Positions 8,998-18,822 are shown, counted from the first letter of the stretch. The stretch is DNA of 64,000 nt from Salinivirga cyanobacteriivorans (GCF_001443605.1 NZ_CP013118.1:4489001-4553000); one strand, 5' to 3'. The notes: generated by a model from the letters alone, not told the origin. Numbers and translations: made by a program.

Positions 8998-9679
8998 TAA
9001 TTTAATAAAGGTTTTCCGTGCTGATGAAGTTGAAACCGTTGCCTTAAACGACATCAGTTTAGAAATACACGAAGGGGAATTTGTGGCAATAATGGGTCCT
9101 TCAGGTTGCGGAAAAACCACTTTGCTCAATATTTTAGGCCTTATAGATTTGCCTTCGTCGGGCCAGTATTTTTTCAGGAACAAAGAAGTGAGCAAATTGA
9201 AAGAAAAAGCCCGTGCAAAGCTACGCAAAGGTAGTATCGGTTTTATTTTTCAAAATTTTAATTTGATAGAGGAGCTTAATGTATTCGAAAATGTGGAGCT
9301 ACCGCTTATTTATATGGGTGTTTCGGTACGCGAGCGCAAACGGAAGGTGATGGAAGCGCTTGAGAAAGTCCAGATTACACACCGACAACGACATTTTCCT
9401 GTGCAACTGTCTGGTGGGCAGCAGCAACGTGTTGCAGTAGCCAGGGCAGTAGTGGCAGATCCTCCATTGATACTTGCAGATGAGCCCACTGGAAACCTCG
9501 ATTCTGCGCACGGAGAGGAGGTAATGCAATTGCTCAATGATTTAAACAGCAACGGAACCACAATTGTTATGGTCACCCACTCTCAACGCGATGCTGATTA
9601 TAGCAGAAGGCTTATCAGACTTTTTGATGGTAAAATTATACATGAGAATGTGGGAGCCGGGTTTGAAGAAAAAATGTAG
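8984..9679 (+). CDS. MacB/LolD-type ABC transporter ATP-binding protein
   Basis: The ATG at 8984 (MLKINNLIKVFRADEVE) fits the family start. An upstream in-frame ATG at 8915 lies inside the adaptor gene. The 231 residues hold Walker A GPSGCGKTT, Q-loop FQNFNL, signature LSGGQQQR, Walker B LILADEPT and the H-loop VTHS. This is the MacB/LolD/FtsE subgroup, which energises FtsX-type permeases. It is the second gene of the exporter operon, overlapping the adaptor and followed closely by two permeases. Confidence 0.95.
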   Translation: MLKINNLIKVFRADEVETVALNDISLEIHEGEFVAIMGPSGCGKTTLLNILGLIDLPSSGQYFFRNKEVSKLKEKARAKLRKGSIGFIFQNFNLIEELNVFENVELPLIYMGVSVRERKRKVMEALEKVQITHRQRHFPVQLSGGQQQRVAVARAVVADPPLILADEPTGNLDSAHGEEVMQLLNDLNSNGTTIVMVTHSQRDADYSRRLIRLFDGKIIHENVGAGFEEKM

Positions 9680-9708
9680 CACAAAACTAAAAGCAAATTA
9701 TTAAAATC

Positions 9709-12120
9709 TTGAAATGGCGTTGTTGGCATATGGCATTGAGGCATGCGTTGAATAACCGCATGTATTTTTTTGTAAACATCCTTGGTTTGGTGTTGGGCCT
9801 CACAGCGGTATTTTTAATAGGTATTTACCTGAACGACGAACTAAATTTTGACCGTTTTCATAAAGATTCCGACCGCATTTATCGTGTTATACAATTTGGT
9901 AATTATGGCGGATTGGTCGAACGTTCATCTAGCTGTCCGTTTCCGCTCGGGCCTGAAATAGATGATTATTTTGGCGAAAAAATTACTTCCCATACCCGGT
10001 TGTACAATTACCAATCGCCCAGCACACAAATTGCGTATCGCAATATTGTGCATTATGATAGTGGTTTCTTTTTTACAGATCCGGGCTTTTTTGAGGTTTT
10101 TACAGTCGATACCATTGATACCAAAGATGAAAAATGGCTAGAGAAACCCTATCAGGCAGTAATTACTTCAAGTGCTGCACGCAAATATTTCGGACATATC
10201 GATGTTGTTGGAAAGAAACTGACAATAGAAAATCATTTTCAGGTTGAGGTGCAGGCAGTTGTAGAAGATTGGCCTGTGCACTCACATTTTGATTTTAGTG
10301 TGTTGGTTTCGCTTGACAGTTATGCGCAAATGCGAGGAGGTGCATTACCCACCAATTGGGTCCAAAACCCTTGCTGGACCTATATTAAAGTAAGTGAACA
10401 AACCAATCAAAGTGAAATTCAAAAATCCTTGCCGGCATTTGTAAAATCTCATTTCGATGCATTTATCCGTGATAATAATGCACTGTTCCTTCAGCCTTTA
10501 CATGATATTCACCTTACATCTCACCTTGAATATGAGATACGTAAGAATGGAAATATGGAGTATGTCTATATTTTCGGGGGTGTGGCACTCTTTCTTATAT
10601 TGATGGCAGCAATTAACTATATTAACCTCACAACTGCAACATTTGCATCACGCGCCAGAGAAATAGCCATAAAAAAAGTATTGGGTGCCACTGCTGGCAA
10701 TATTCGGTTTCAATTATTTATAGAGGCGTTTATTATTACATTAATTGCCGCAATTATTTCACTTGTATTTACCGAGCTTTTACTTCCATGGTTCAATCAA
10801 ATTACGGTAAAAGACTTTGAGCTTTTAGATCTAATGTCATGGCGTAATTTGGTGTTTTTCTTTTTGATTTTAGTTGCCGTAGCCACAGCCGGCGGAATTT
10901 ATCCGGCTATTTTTATTGCAGGTTTAAATCCGGCACGTATTTTAAAAGGTAACCTCAAACGAGCCGGAAAAACTGGTGTGAGTCGAAAGGTTTTAGTTGT
11001 AAGCCAGCTTTTTATATCAACGCTGCTCGTTTTTGCTGCGTTGACCATTCATGATCAGTACAAGCATCTATTGCGCTCATCAAATGGTATAAATCGCGAT
11101 AATCTGTTTGTTATAAATGCCCGCTTTTCAGATTTGTATAAGAGCTGTCCGGAGTTTAAAAAGGAGATAGAAAAGTACGATGCTATATATAAGGTTACGG
11201 CATCGGATTATATACCGGGTATTGACCACAACAGGCACGGATTTTTTATTGGATCCGATACTGCTGTAAACGATGTTGTATTTTTGCCGGCACTGCGCGT
11301 AGTAAGCGATTTTTTTGAGGTTTATGGCCTGGAAATCACTGTGGGTAGAGGCTTTGCAAATGATTCGTCTGATTTGTTATCAGCTGTTTTAATAAATCCT
11401 GAAATGGCACGACACCTTGGCTACGAAAAACCAGGTAATGCAATAGGTGCAGATTTGAATGTGTATTATGGTAAGGAAAAGGTTGTTGGTATTTTTGAAG
11501 ATTTTTATCCCAAAACACTACACGACAAGCCCAATCCATTTGCAATCGACCTGGTATCTGAAGAAAAAAATCCAAAAATTGGCATTCAATATGCTGCAGT
11601 ACGCTATAAGCCCGGTAAAAAAGATCAGGCACTGATGTATATCAAAAGAAGTTTGAAAAGACATGCAGGAGACAAGCAAGTTCAGATTAATGAATACAGA
11701 GATATTTACTATAATCAATATGCTGAGGAAAAATTATTTAATCAATTGGCCGGTATAATGTCTGTATTAAGTTTAATTATCTCAGCTGTTGGGCTATTGG
11801 GGCTGGTTTCGTTTATGATTTTGCAAAAAAATAAGGAAATTAGTGTGCGTAAAGTACACGGAGCTTCTAATAGCTCTATACTTGGACTTATTGCAGGAGA
11901 GTTTATTCGAATTTTTATAGTAGTAATTCTTTTTGCATTGCCAGTGGCATGGTATTTAAGTCGTTTGTGGCTTGATAATTTTGCATCTCATGTAAGCTTT
12001 TCATTGATGAACTGGATTGTGGCCATTCTGACTGTGGCCTTGATGATTATTATTGTGGCAGCACTTCGTTTACGGGAGGCCGCCCGGGTTAATCCTGCCG
12101 AAACATTAAAATATGAGTGA
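9709..12120 (+). CDS. MacB/FtsX-family ABC permease (first of pair)
   Basis: An 803-residue inner-membrane permease. The likely start is a TTG at 9709, because MKWRCWHMALRHALNNR aligns with the usual first helix of this family. An ATG at 9730 is the alternative. The order is TM1 (about 20-42), a large MacB-like periplasmic domain, an FtsX module with three helices (about 285-410, containing the coupling segment REIAIKKVLGA), a second periplasmic domain, and a second FtsX module (about 680-803, with KEISVRKVHGAS). This duplicated layout is typical of Bacteroidota. Substrates of such systems are mostly unknown (peptides, lipids, antibiotics). Confidence 0.92.
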   Translation: MKWRCWHMALRHALNNRMYFFVNILGLVLGLTAVFLIGIYLNDELNFDRFHKDSDRIYRVIQFGNYGGLVERSSSCPFPLGPEIDDYFGEKITSHTRLYNYQSPSTQIAYRNIVHYDSGFFFTDPGFFEVFTVDTIDTKDEKWLEKPYQAVITSSAARKYFGHIDVVGKKLTIENHFQVEVQAVVEDWPVHSHFDFSVLVSLDSYAQMRGGALPTNWVQNPCWTYIKVSEQTNQSEIQKSLPAFVKSHFDAFIRDNNALFLQPLHDIHLTSHLEYEIRKNGNMEYVYIFGGVALFLILMAAINYINLTTATFASRAREIAIKKVLGATAGNIRFQLFIEAFIITLIAAIISLVFTELLLPWFNQITVKDFELLDLMSWRNLVFFFLILVAVATAGGIYPAIFIAGLNPARILKGNLKRAGKTGVSRKVLVVSQLFISTLLVFAALTIHDQYKHLLRSSNGINRDNLFVINARFSDLYKSCPEFKKEIEKYDAIYKVTASDYIPGIDHNRHGFFIGSDTAVNDVVFLPALRVVSDFFEVYGLEITVGRGFANDSSDLLSAVLINPEMARHLGYEKPGNAIGADLNVYYGKEKVVGIFEDFYPKTLHDKPNPFAIDLVSEEKNPKIGIQYAAVRYKPGKKDQALMYIKRSLKRHAGDKQVQINEYRDIYYNQYAEEKLFNQLAGIMSVLSLIISAVGLLGLVSFMILQKNKEISVRKVHGASNSSILGLIAGEFIRIFIVVILFALPVAWYLSRLWLDNFASHVSFSLMNWIVAILTVALMIIIVAALRLREAARVNPAETLKYE

Positions 12121-12123
12121 CCT

Positions 12124-14532
12124 ATGTGGAAAAATTATTTGGCAATAATATACCGCAATATTCTTCGTCAGAAACTTAATACCCTTATTAATATTCTGGG
12201 ACTTGCTGCCGGTATATCTGCTGCCTCACTCATTTTTTTATACGTACATACCGAGCTTAAATTCGATGAGAGCTGGGATAATGCAGATGAACTGTACCGT
12301 GTAAATGAAACCTTTGAGTATTTTCGAAAAGAGAGCACGCCTTATGCTTTAACTTCACATGTGTTGGGTAAACGCATGCGATCAGAATTTCCTGATATGC
12401 AAGTGTGCAGACTCGAAACCGGAGATTATGGAAATAACATATTTGTAGATGATAAATGGTTGAATCCGGGCAGAATAAAACACGCCGATGACAACTTTTT
12501 TAAGCTATTTACATATCCGCAAAGGGAATTCAATACGAGGACCGATACTTTGCCCAGGGCCTGGATTGCCAAAAAAAAATATGAAAAGTACTTTGAACCA
12601 TTTAATACCAAGACTTTTCGGTATGGAGAAAAATGGTATGAGCTCGCAGGAACTTTTAATAAGAGCGGTTATCAAAGTCACCTCGATGTTGATCTTATTG
12701 TTCCTTATGATTCACTAATACTGAACGATTATAAGCACACCTGGGACTGGACAAGGCTAAATACCTTAACTTATGTAAGAACTGATTTGGGTGCCGGAGA
12801 GCTGGAACAGCTTATAGATCAAAGGCTTAAAAATGAGGTGGATACTTTTACACGTAAGCATAATATGCAAATGAATTTGCATTTTCCGGTTATTTCGCTG
12901 CCCGAAATTCATTTTAACCATGTTTATCAATATGATAGCTTGTCTAACAGAGATAAAAATGTTGTATGGCTTTTTAGCATAATCGGTATACTTATTCTCA
13001 CTATTGCCAGTATAAATTACATCAATATGGCTATAGCCCAGGGTGGTATTCGGGCAAGAGAAATTGCCATTCGTAAAACTATGGGAGCTACCCGAAAAAA
13101 TGTAATTACACAATTTCTTGGTGAATCAGTTGCCATTACATTGCTGGCAATTATTATATCTGTAATATTTACCGAAATGCTGTTCCCGGCATTTAACGAA
13201 ATTACCGGATTTGATTTCCATATTTTCGAGTCAGCAGTGTTGTCACGGTTAGTTGTGTTTTTATCCGTAGTATGGCTTCTGCTCGGCTTTCTCAGTGGTT
13301 TTTATCCGGCTTTTGTATTGTCGCTTTTTCAACCCATTACCATATTCAGGGGAGGGGCTGACCTAATGCTTTATCGCAATGTGCGGTCATACTTTGTATC
13401 GTCTACAAAAGTGCGAAAACTCATGTTGGTGGCTCAATACCTGGTAGCCGGTACCATTATTATTGCAACCATCATCATTCAGTTGCAAACAAATTACCTG
13501 GTAAACCGAGATATGGGTTTTGATATGGATAAGCTCGTAATAATGGAGCTGGAGAAGGATAGCACACGGGCCCCACAGTATAGAAGCTTGTTAAACGCAG
13601 TGCTCGAATTAGACAATGTAGAAAAAGCCACTTTGGCCGAAAGGGTACCCGGATTAAGAACCGGAAGGTTACTTTTTTATTTCGAAAGTGATTCGGGGCG
13701 CTACCAGAACGGTTTCAATGTGTTCAGTGGCCGTCCCGATTATCTTGAAGTGTTGGGCTGTGAGGTTGTGGCAGGGCGCTGGTTCGACCCTTCGGCGCGA
13801 AAAGGCGAATTGCGAAATGAAATACTTGTAAACGAGGCTTTTGTAGAGACAATGGGGTGGTCGCAGCCATTAGGTAAAGAGTTTGCATCAGGATTTTCCG
13901 ATGAGCATAAAGTAGTAGGAGTGGTGAAGGATTTTAACTACTATTCACTGCATCAGGACATTGAGCCACTCGCTATTTTACCCAATATCTTCACAAATCG
14001 TTACCTTGTAATTAATGCTCGCGACCCTAAAGAGCTGATGAATTCAGGAAAACTGGAGCACTTATGGAGCGGTTTTTTCCCAAACCAGGTTCCAACCATC
14101 AACCGGCTTCGCAATACATTCAATTCACAATACACACATGAACATCGGTTGTTGAGCATATTTGCTTATTTTTCAGGGTTGTCAATCATAATCAGCAGTC
14201 TTGGCCTTTTTGCATTGAGTGCTTTTTCGGCACAAAAGAGAAGCCGCGAAATCAGTATAAGAAAAATTCTGGGTGCCGGCCACAAACACATACTAGGTTT
14301 GCTCTATGTCGATTATATGCAGATATTTGCCATTGCAATTTTATTGGCATGGTTAGGTGCATTTGTTTTTGCAAATCAATGGCTCGATTCTTTTGTCGCT
14401 GCAGTATCACCCGGTTTATTGCCCTATATACTGGGCTCTGTGTTTATTTTAGGTATTGTGGCTATTACAGTAAGTTATCATACGCTTAAAGCCACACGTA
14501 CAAATCCTGCCGTATTTCTTAAATACGAATAG
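12124..14532 (+). CDS. MacB/FtsX-family ABC permease (second of pair)
   Basis: An 802-residue paralogue of the preceding gene, starting 3 nt after its stop and so translated from the same mRNA. It has the same layout: TM1 with TLINILGLAAGISAA, a MacB periplasmic domain, FtsX helices with REIAIRKTMGATRKN, a second periplasmic domain and a final FtsX module (REISIRKILGAGHKH). The last residues (TNPAVFLKYE) match the conserved NPAxxLKYE end seen also in the first permease (NPAETLKYE). The two probably form a heterodimer around the ATPase. Confidence 0.92.
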   Translation: MWKNYLAIIYRNILRQKLNTLINILGLAAGISAASLIFLYVHTELKFDESWDNADELYRVNETFEYFRKESTPYALTSHVLGKRMRSEFPDMQVCRLETGDYGNNIFVDDKWLNPGRIKHADDNFFKLFTYPQREFNTRTDTLPRAWIAKKKYEKYFEPFNTKTFRYGEKWYELAGTFNKSGYQSHLDVDLIVPYDSLILNDYKHTWDWTRLNTLTYVRTDLGAGELEQLIDQRLKNEVDTFTRKHNMQMNLHFPVISLPEIHFNHVYQYDSLSNRDKNVVWLFSIIGILILTIASINYINMAIAQGGIRAREIAIRKTMGATRKNVITQFLGESVAITLLAIIISVIFTEMLFPAFNEITGFDFHIFESAVLSRLVVFLSVVWLLLGFLSGFYPAFVLSLFQPITIFRGGADLMLYRNVRSYFVSSTKVRKLMLVAQYLVAGTIIIATIIIQLQTNYLVNRDMGFDMDKLVIMELEKDSTRAPQYRSLLNAVLELDNVEKATLAERVPGLRTGRLLFYFESDSGRYQNGFNVFSGRPDYLEVLGCEVVAGRWFDPSARKGELRNEILVNEAFVETMGWSQPLGKEFASGFSDEHKVVGVVKDFNYYSLHQDIEPLAILPNIFTNRYLVINARDPKELMNSGKLEHLWSGFFPNQVPTINRLRNTFNSQYTHEHRLLSIFAYFSGLSIIISSLGLFALSAFSAQKRSREISIRKILGAGHKHILGLLYVDYMQIFAIAILLAWLGAFVFANQWLDSFVAAVSPGLLPYILGSVFILGIVAITVSYHTLKATRTNPAVFLKYE

Positions 14533-14554
14533 TTATTGTATTAGTAAATGCAGA

Positions 14555-14682
14555 TCACCATGGTTGAAAAGACATGCCAACCGTTATTCCAATGACATCT
14601 AACTTATCTGATCGATACATTATAAAGTTATATCTTGGCCCACTTTTAAGATGATAGAATTTATAGTCAAAACCCAATATTC
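14555..14682 (-). pseudogene. Possible remnant of an outer-membrane beta-barrel protein C-terminus
   Basis: Reading leftward, an open frame without a start codon gives ILGFDYKFYHLKSGPRYNF and then LDVIGITVGMSFQPW before a TGA (14555-14557). The alternating polar/hydrophobic strands, ending in an aromatic residue, look like the last strands of an outer-membrane barrel. The frame is closed by a stop just upstream, so if it is a gene it is a decayed fragment. This rests on pattern only. Confidence 0.3.
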
Positions 14683-14712
14683 AAAATTGCATACAATTAA
14701 TTACCACAACAA

Positions 14713-14837
14713 TTATGGCTTGGATTTAGACAAAATTCAAGAGCGTTAAAATTTCAGCCGGGAAACTAATGTGTTTTTTTAATTCACTCTAATAAAAACG
14801 TAGTTATAGCTGAGCACTTTAAACAATCGTTTGCATA
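14713..14837 (+). repeat. Diverged intergenic repeat, copy A (upstream of the DUF1338 gene)
   Basis: This stretch aligns with 32603-32729 in front of the aldolase gene. Both begin TTATGGC, share the block TTCAGCCGGGAAACTA at about +45, and after 55 (here) or 57 (copy B) bases share the identical 14-mer CAATCGTTTGCATA (14824-14837). The sequence between is diverged. The 315-bp gap after the second permease otherwise holds only the possible barrel remnant. Confidence 0.5.
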
Positions 14838-14847
14838 ACCTGTTTGT

Positions 14848-15672
14848 ATGGAAAATATTACAAGTATGGAATACAAGAAAATTTTTAACAGGTTATGGGA
14901 TGCTTATGCTGAACAAAATGTTTCAGCAAAGCGTGTAAAGGAGCTTTTTGAAAGTAAAGGCGAAACGGTTGTCAACGATCACGTGGCTTTTAGAACCTAC
15001 AATGATCCGCGTGTGAACATTGAAAAACTGGCACGAATTTTTAAAGATGCCGGTTATGTTGAAAAAGGCGCTTATGATTTTGAAGCCAAAAAATTGAAAG
15101 CGAAACATTATGAGTTGCCCGGTGTGGAAGATGCACCACGTGTTTTTATCAGTGAATTACTCCTGGAAGAGTTTAGTCCTGAGTTACAGGAAACGGTGAA
15201 AAAAGCACTGGATAGCGTTGATCAAAAAGCACTGGACGATAAAGAACTGGTATTTAAAGGACGGCCATGGAATCCTGTTTCATATAAAACTTACGAAAAG
15301 CTACGGGAAGAATCCGAATATGCTGCATGGGTTTATGTGTATGGCTACAGAGCAAACCACTTTACTGTAAGCGTCGATTATTTGGAGCATATTGGCGATA
15401 TAAAAGCTGTAAACCAACTTTTGAAAGACAATGGTTTCAAACTCAATAGCTCGGGTGGTGAAGTAAAAGGTACAAAAGAGCAATTACTCAAGCAATCGAG
15501 CATTATGGCAGATATTATACCTGTGCAGTTTGAAGAGGGTGAATATCATATTCCTGCTTGCTATTATGAGTTTGCTCAACGGTTCGAGGATGAAAACGGT
15601 GAGCGTTACTCTGGGTTTATTGCCAAATCAGCCGATAAAATTTTCGAATCAACCAATTATTATAAAAAATAA
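14848..15672 (+). CDS. DUF1338 / 2-oxoadipate dioxygenase-decarboxylase family protein
   Basis: A 274-residue member of the DUF1338 (HglS/YdcJ) family, vicinal-oxygen-chelate fold iron enzymes. In characterised HglS the reaction converts 2-oxoadipate to D-2-hydroxyglutarate in lysine catabolism, and the ligands are two His and one Glu. Candidate equivalents are visible: His45 in NDHVAFRTY, His171 in RANHFTVSV and Glu241 in ACYYEFAQR. Arg49 follows the first His as in the family. The ATG at 14848 is favoured, with M7 as an alternative. Whether this shorter Bacteroidota branch has the same substrate is unknown. It lies 110 bp before the EgtD-like gene and may be co-transcribed with it. Confidence 0.82.
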   Translation: MENITSMEYKKIFNRLWDAYAEQNVSAKRVKELFESKGETVVNDHVAFRTYNDPRVNIEKLARIFKDAGYVEKGAYDFEAKKLKAKHYELPGVEDAPRVFISELLLEEFSPELQETVKKALDSVDQKALDDKELVFKGRPWNPVSYKTYEKLREESEYAAWVYVYGYRANHFTVSVDYLEHIGDIKAVNQLLKDNGFKLNSSGGEVKGTKEQLLKQSSIMADIIPVQFEEGEYHIPACYYEFAQRFEDENGERYSGFIAKSADKIFESTNYYKK

Positions 15673-15782
15673 TCGAGTTCTTAAAACAAATATACATATC
15701 AGTAAGGTAGCAGAAAACAATTGGTTTATTTCAATTGGTTTTTTGCTGCCTTTTTTTGATATTTTTACAATAAAATCAGCGC

Positions 15783-16745
15783 ATGACCGTAAAAACCATC
15801 GATAAACAGTTGCTTGCAGATGTTGTTCAGGGACTTACGTATTCGCCTAAGTGCCTGGAGAGCAAATATTTCTACGATGATGAGGGAAGTAGAATATTTC
15901 AACAGATCATGCAAATGCCCGAGTATTATCTTACCAATTGTGAATATGAGATTTTCGATCGCAAGGCAGATGAAATACTCGATTGGTTTGCCCCAAATAA
16001 AGAACCTATAGATATTATTGAACTGGGAGCAGGAGATGGTTACAAAACACGGGTATTGCTTGAGCACTTTATTTCAAAAAGTGCCGATGTCAGGTATCTG
16101 CCAGTTGATATAAGCGAAGAAGCCAATCGCAGACTTTTGTCTGCTACAAAAAAAGCACTGCCCGAACTCTATATTAAATCCTATACAGGCGATTTTTTTG
16201 AGGTTTTGTCAGGTTTAAAGGTTTTGAACAATCGTCGTAAAATATTTCTCTTTTTAGGTTCGAGTATTGGTAATTTTGACAAAGCCTCAGCCGTGAAATT
16301 TTTCAAGCACATCGGTCAGTTTATGTCCGCAAACGATTTACTACTTGTGGGGTTCGATTTAAAAAAAGACCCTGATATTGTGCTTCCGGCATACGATGAC
16401 CCGCATGGTTACACCGCAGCATTTAATCTAAACCTGCTAAAGCGAATAAATCGTGAGCTCGATGCAGATTTTAACCTGGCAGATTTTAAACATTATGCTA
16501 CCTACAACCCAATATCGGGTGAGGCAAAAAGTTATCTCATTAGCCTGAAAGCCCAAAAAGTGAATATCGGTGTAACCGGACAAACCCTGTTTTTTGATTT
16601 ATGGGAGCCGATATTTATGGAAATTTCTCAAAAATACGACAGTGAAATGATTCAAAGTTTAGCCCGGGATAGTGGATTCTCGGTAGTTCATAGTGTCGAT
16701 GATCAAAAACATTATTTCAGAAATAGTTTGTGGAAAAAAATATAA
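15783..16745 (+). CDS. egtD: EgtD-like L-histidine N-alpha-methyltransferase
   Basis: A 320-residue Methyltransf_33 family protein. EgtD trimethylates L-histidine with SAM to give hercynine, the first step of ergothioneine synthesis. Visible signatures are the N-terminal SPKCLESKYFYDDEGSRIF block, the PEYYLTNCEYEIF motif, the SAM-binding loop IIELGAGDGYKTR (80-90), and FLGSSIGNF near 155. The ORF is full length for the family. No EgtB or other ergothioneine gene is in the window, so the product could be hercynine itself, or the partner could lie elsewhere. Confidence 0.87.
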   Translation: MTVKTIDKQLLADVVQGLTYSPKCLESKYFYDDEGSRIFQQIMQMPEYYLTNCEYEIFDRKADEILDWFAPNKEPIDIIELGAGDGYKTRVLLEHFISKSADVRYLPVDISEEANRRLLSATKKALPELYIKSYTGDFFEVLSGLKVLNNRRKIFLFLGSSIGNFDKASAVKFFKHIGQFMSANDLLLVGFDLKKDPDIVLPAYDDPHGYTAAFNLNLLKRINRELDADFNLADFKHYATYNPISGEAKSYLISLKAQKVNIGVTGQTLFFDLWEPIFMEISQKYDSEMIQSLARDSGFSVVHSVDDQKHYFRNSLWKKI

Positions 16746-16902
16746 GCCCCTCTATTTAGAATGAGTATAAATTAAAAATTAACATTTCCATAACAAAACT
16801 TCGCACAGGTAGTTTAAATATCGATTTTTATTAATATTCGTCTACCGAATCAAAAACACAATAAAAACGTATATTTATCAACCAACTTTTGAAAAACCAA
16901 CT

Positions 16903-18822
16903 ATGCGAAAATTTTTGTTATTACTATTTGCTACTGCTTTCAGTTTGGTATTATTGAAAGCTCAAGCTCCTACTGATTATTACAATACTGCTACAGGGAC
17001 AGGTTATACTTTAAAAACACAATTACACGATATAATAGATGGACACAATTCCCAGAGTTATGATGCGCTGTGGACTCATTTTCAGAATATTGAGGTGGAT
17101 AACTATTACGAAAACGATGGTAGTCCGCTTGATGTGTATTCCGAAAATCCAACCGGAGCAGATCCATATAACTGGACATTTGTAAGCGACCAGTGTGGGA
17201 ATTATTCAGGCGAGGGAAGTTGCTACAATCGTGAACATAGCTTCCCTAAGAGCTGGTTCAATGATGGCTCACCAATGTATACCGATTTGTATCATCTTTA
17301 TTTAACAGACGGATATGTGAATGGACAAAGGGGCAATTATCCATTTGGTGAGACAGATAACCCAGGCTGGACATCCCAAAATGGTTCCAGGAAAGGTCCG
17401 TGTTCATACCCCGGCTATACCGGAACAGTTTTCGAGCCCATTGATGAGTTTAAAGGCGACTTTGCACGCACCTATTTTTATATGGCCACACGCTATGAAG
17501 ATGTGCTCACAAGCTGGAGCAGCCCAATGCTCAATGGAACAGCCGATCAGGTATATGCAGATTGGGCTTTAAATATGCTTTTGGAGTGGCATGCCAATGA
17601 TCCGGTTTCTCAAAAAGAAATTGATCGTAACGAGGGTGTGTATAATATTCAGGACAATCGAAACCCGTTTATTGACCATCCGGAATGGGTAAATGAAATT
17701 TGGGGCGGTGGAACTATTAACCCCGAACCCGATAATCAGGCAACTTCATTTTCTGCAGTTGCTTCAAATTATTCAACAGTCGAGCTCAATTGGACAGATG
17801 CCACAGGCACGAACCTGCCTGACGGTTATCTTATAAAAGCCAATACCTCAGGTACTTTTACAGCACCTGTCGATGGCGCCGACCCAGCCGAAGATTTTGA
17901 CCTTTCAGACAACAGTGCCCTTGTAAAAGTGGCATACGGGAGCGAAAATTATATTTTTAATGCGCTAAATGGAGAAACTTCGTATTATTTTAAAGCCTGG
18001 GCATTTAGCAATTATGGAGACAATATTGATTACAAATTAGATGGAACAGTTCCCACTGCTAACACCACCACGCCGGTGGCGCCTGTCCCAATTTTAACAG
18101 ATAATTTTGAAACAGACCTGGCACAGTGGACTGTATTAAATGATACTGATCCTGATGCCGGGGCTGTTGTAACTAATTTATGGGGAGGGGCAGAGTCTAC
18201 CGGTAATGCGTTGCTCTTTGATGCACCAAATCCTTCATCTATCTCTTATTTTACCTCAGCTATTGAACATACATTTGATCAAACGTCTGATATTTCGCTC
18301 AATTTATGGTATTATTTTGAAGATTATCGTGGTGGTGAAATTGGCATTTATATAAATGATATTCAATATTATTCAATTGCCACAGAAGGTGGTGGAGATA
18401 TAGCAATAACCGAAAGCGATACCGATACCTGGAAATACCTGCAGCTCGATTTGGCAGACTATACCTCTGTTATTGGAGATTACACTATTAGAATTGAAGG
18501 AACAGCAAAATGCTCAGATACCTGGAAAGACCGTGTCGGAATTGATCAGATAGAGATTTTTGGCACACAATCCGACAATGGAATTAATAGTGATGGTGGA
18601 CCAATAGAACAAATATTCCCTAATCCTGCCACCACCGAAATCAATATCGTGGCAAATGGACTAAATACCATTGAAGTATATGACAGTCAGGGAAGGAAGG
18701 TTGCTGAGAAAGATATTCAGAACAGAGGGATCATTCAGGCTACACACCTTCGGTCAGGGGTGTATTTTATCCGGATTCAGGGTGAAGATAGTGCTGAAAT
18801 CCGCAAGGTTTTTATTCACTAG
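16903..18822 (+). CDS. Secreted endonuclease I family protein with T9SS tail (paralogue 1)
   Basis: A 639-residue exported nuclease. A signal peptide (1-20) is followed by an endonuclease I (EndA/NucM-like) domain at about 25-265, with the catalytic block CYNREHSFPKSWF (Arg110, Glu111, His112) and DLYHLYLTDGYVNGQRGNYPFGE. Next come a fibronectin-III-like domain (about 275-395), a jelly-roll-like domain (about 400-555, LNLWYYFEDYRGGEIGIYIN) and a T9SS sorting domain (IEQIFPNPATTEINIV, then LRSGVYFIRIQGE). It probably degrades extracellular nucleic acid at the cell surface. It is the first of three tandem paralogues. Confidence 0.92.
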   Translation: MRKFLLLLFATAFSLVLLKAQAPTDYYNTATGTGYTLKTQLHDIIDGHNSQSYDALWTHFQNIEVDNYYENDGSPLDVYSENPTGADPYNWTFVSDQCGNYSGEGSCYNREHSFPKSWFNDGSPMYTDLYHLYLTDGYVNGQRGNYPFGETDNPGWTSQNGSRKGPCSYPGYTGTVFEPIDEFKGDFARTYFYMATRYEDVLTSWSSPMLNGTADQVYADWALNMLLEWHANDPVSQKEIDRNEGVYNIQDNRNPFIDHPEWVNEIWGGGTINPEPDNQATSFSAVASNYSTVELNWTDATGTNLPDGYLIKANTSGTFTAPVDGADPAEDFDLSDNSALVKVAYGSENYIFNALNGETSYYFKAWAFSNYGDNIDYKLDGTVPTANTTTPVAPVPILTDNFETDLAQWTVLNDTDPDAGAVVTNLWGGAESTGNALLFDAPNPSSISYFTSAIEHTFDQTSDISLNLWYYFEDYRGGEIGIYINDIQYYSIATEGGGDIAITESDTDTWKYLQLDLADYTSVIGDYTIRIEGTAKCSDTWKDRVGIDQIEIFGTQSDNGINSDGGPIEQIFPNPATTEINIVANGLNTIEVYDSQGRKVAEKDIQNRGIIQATHLRSGVYFIRIQGEDSAEIRKVFIH

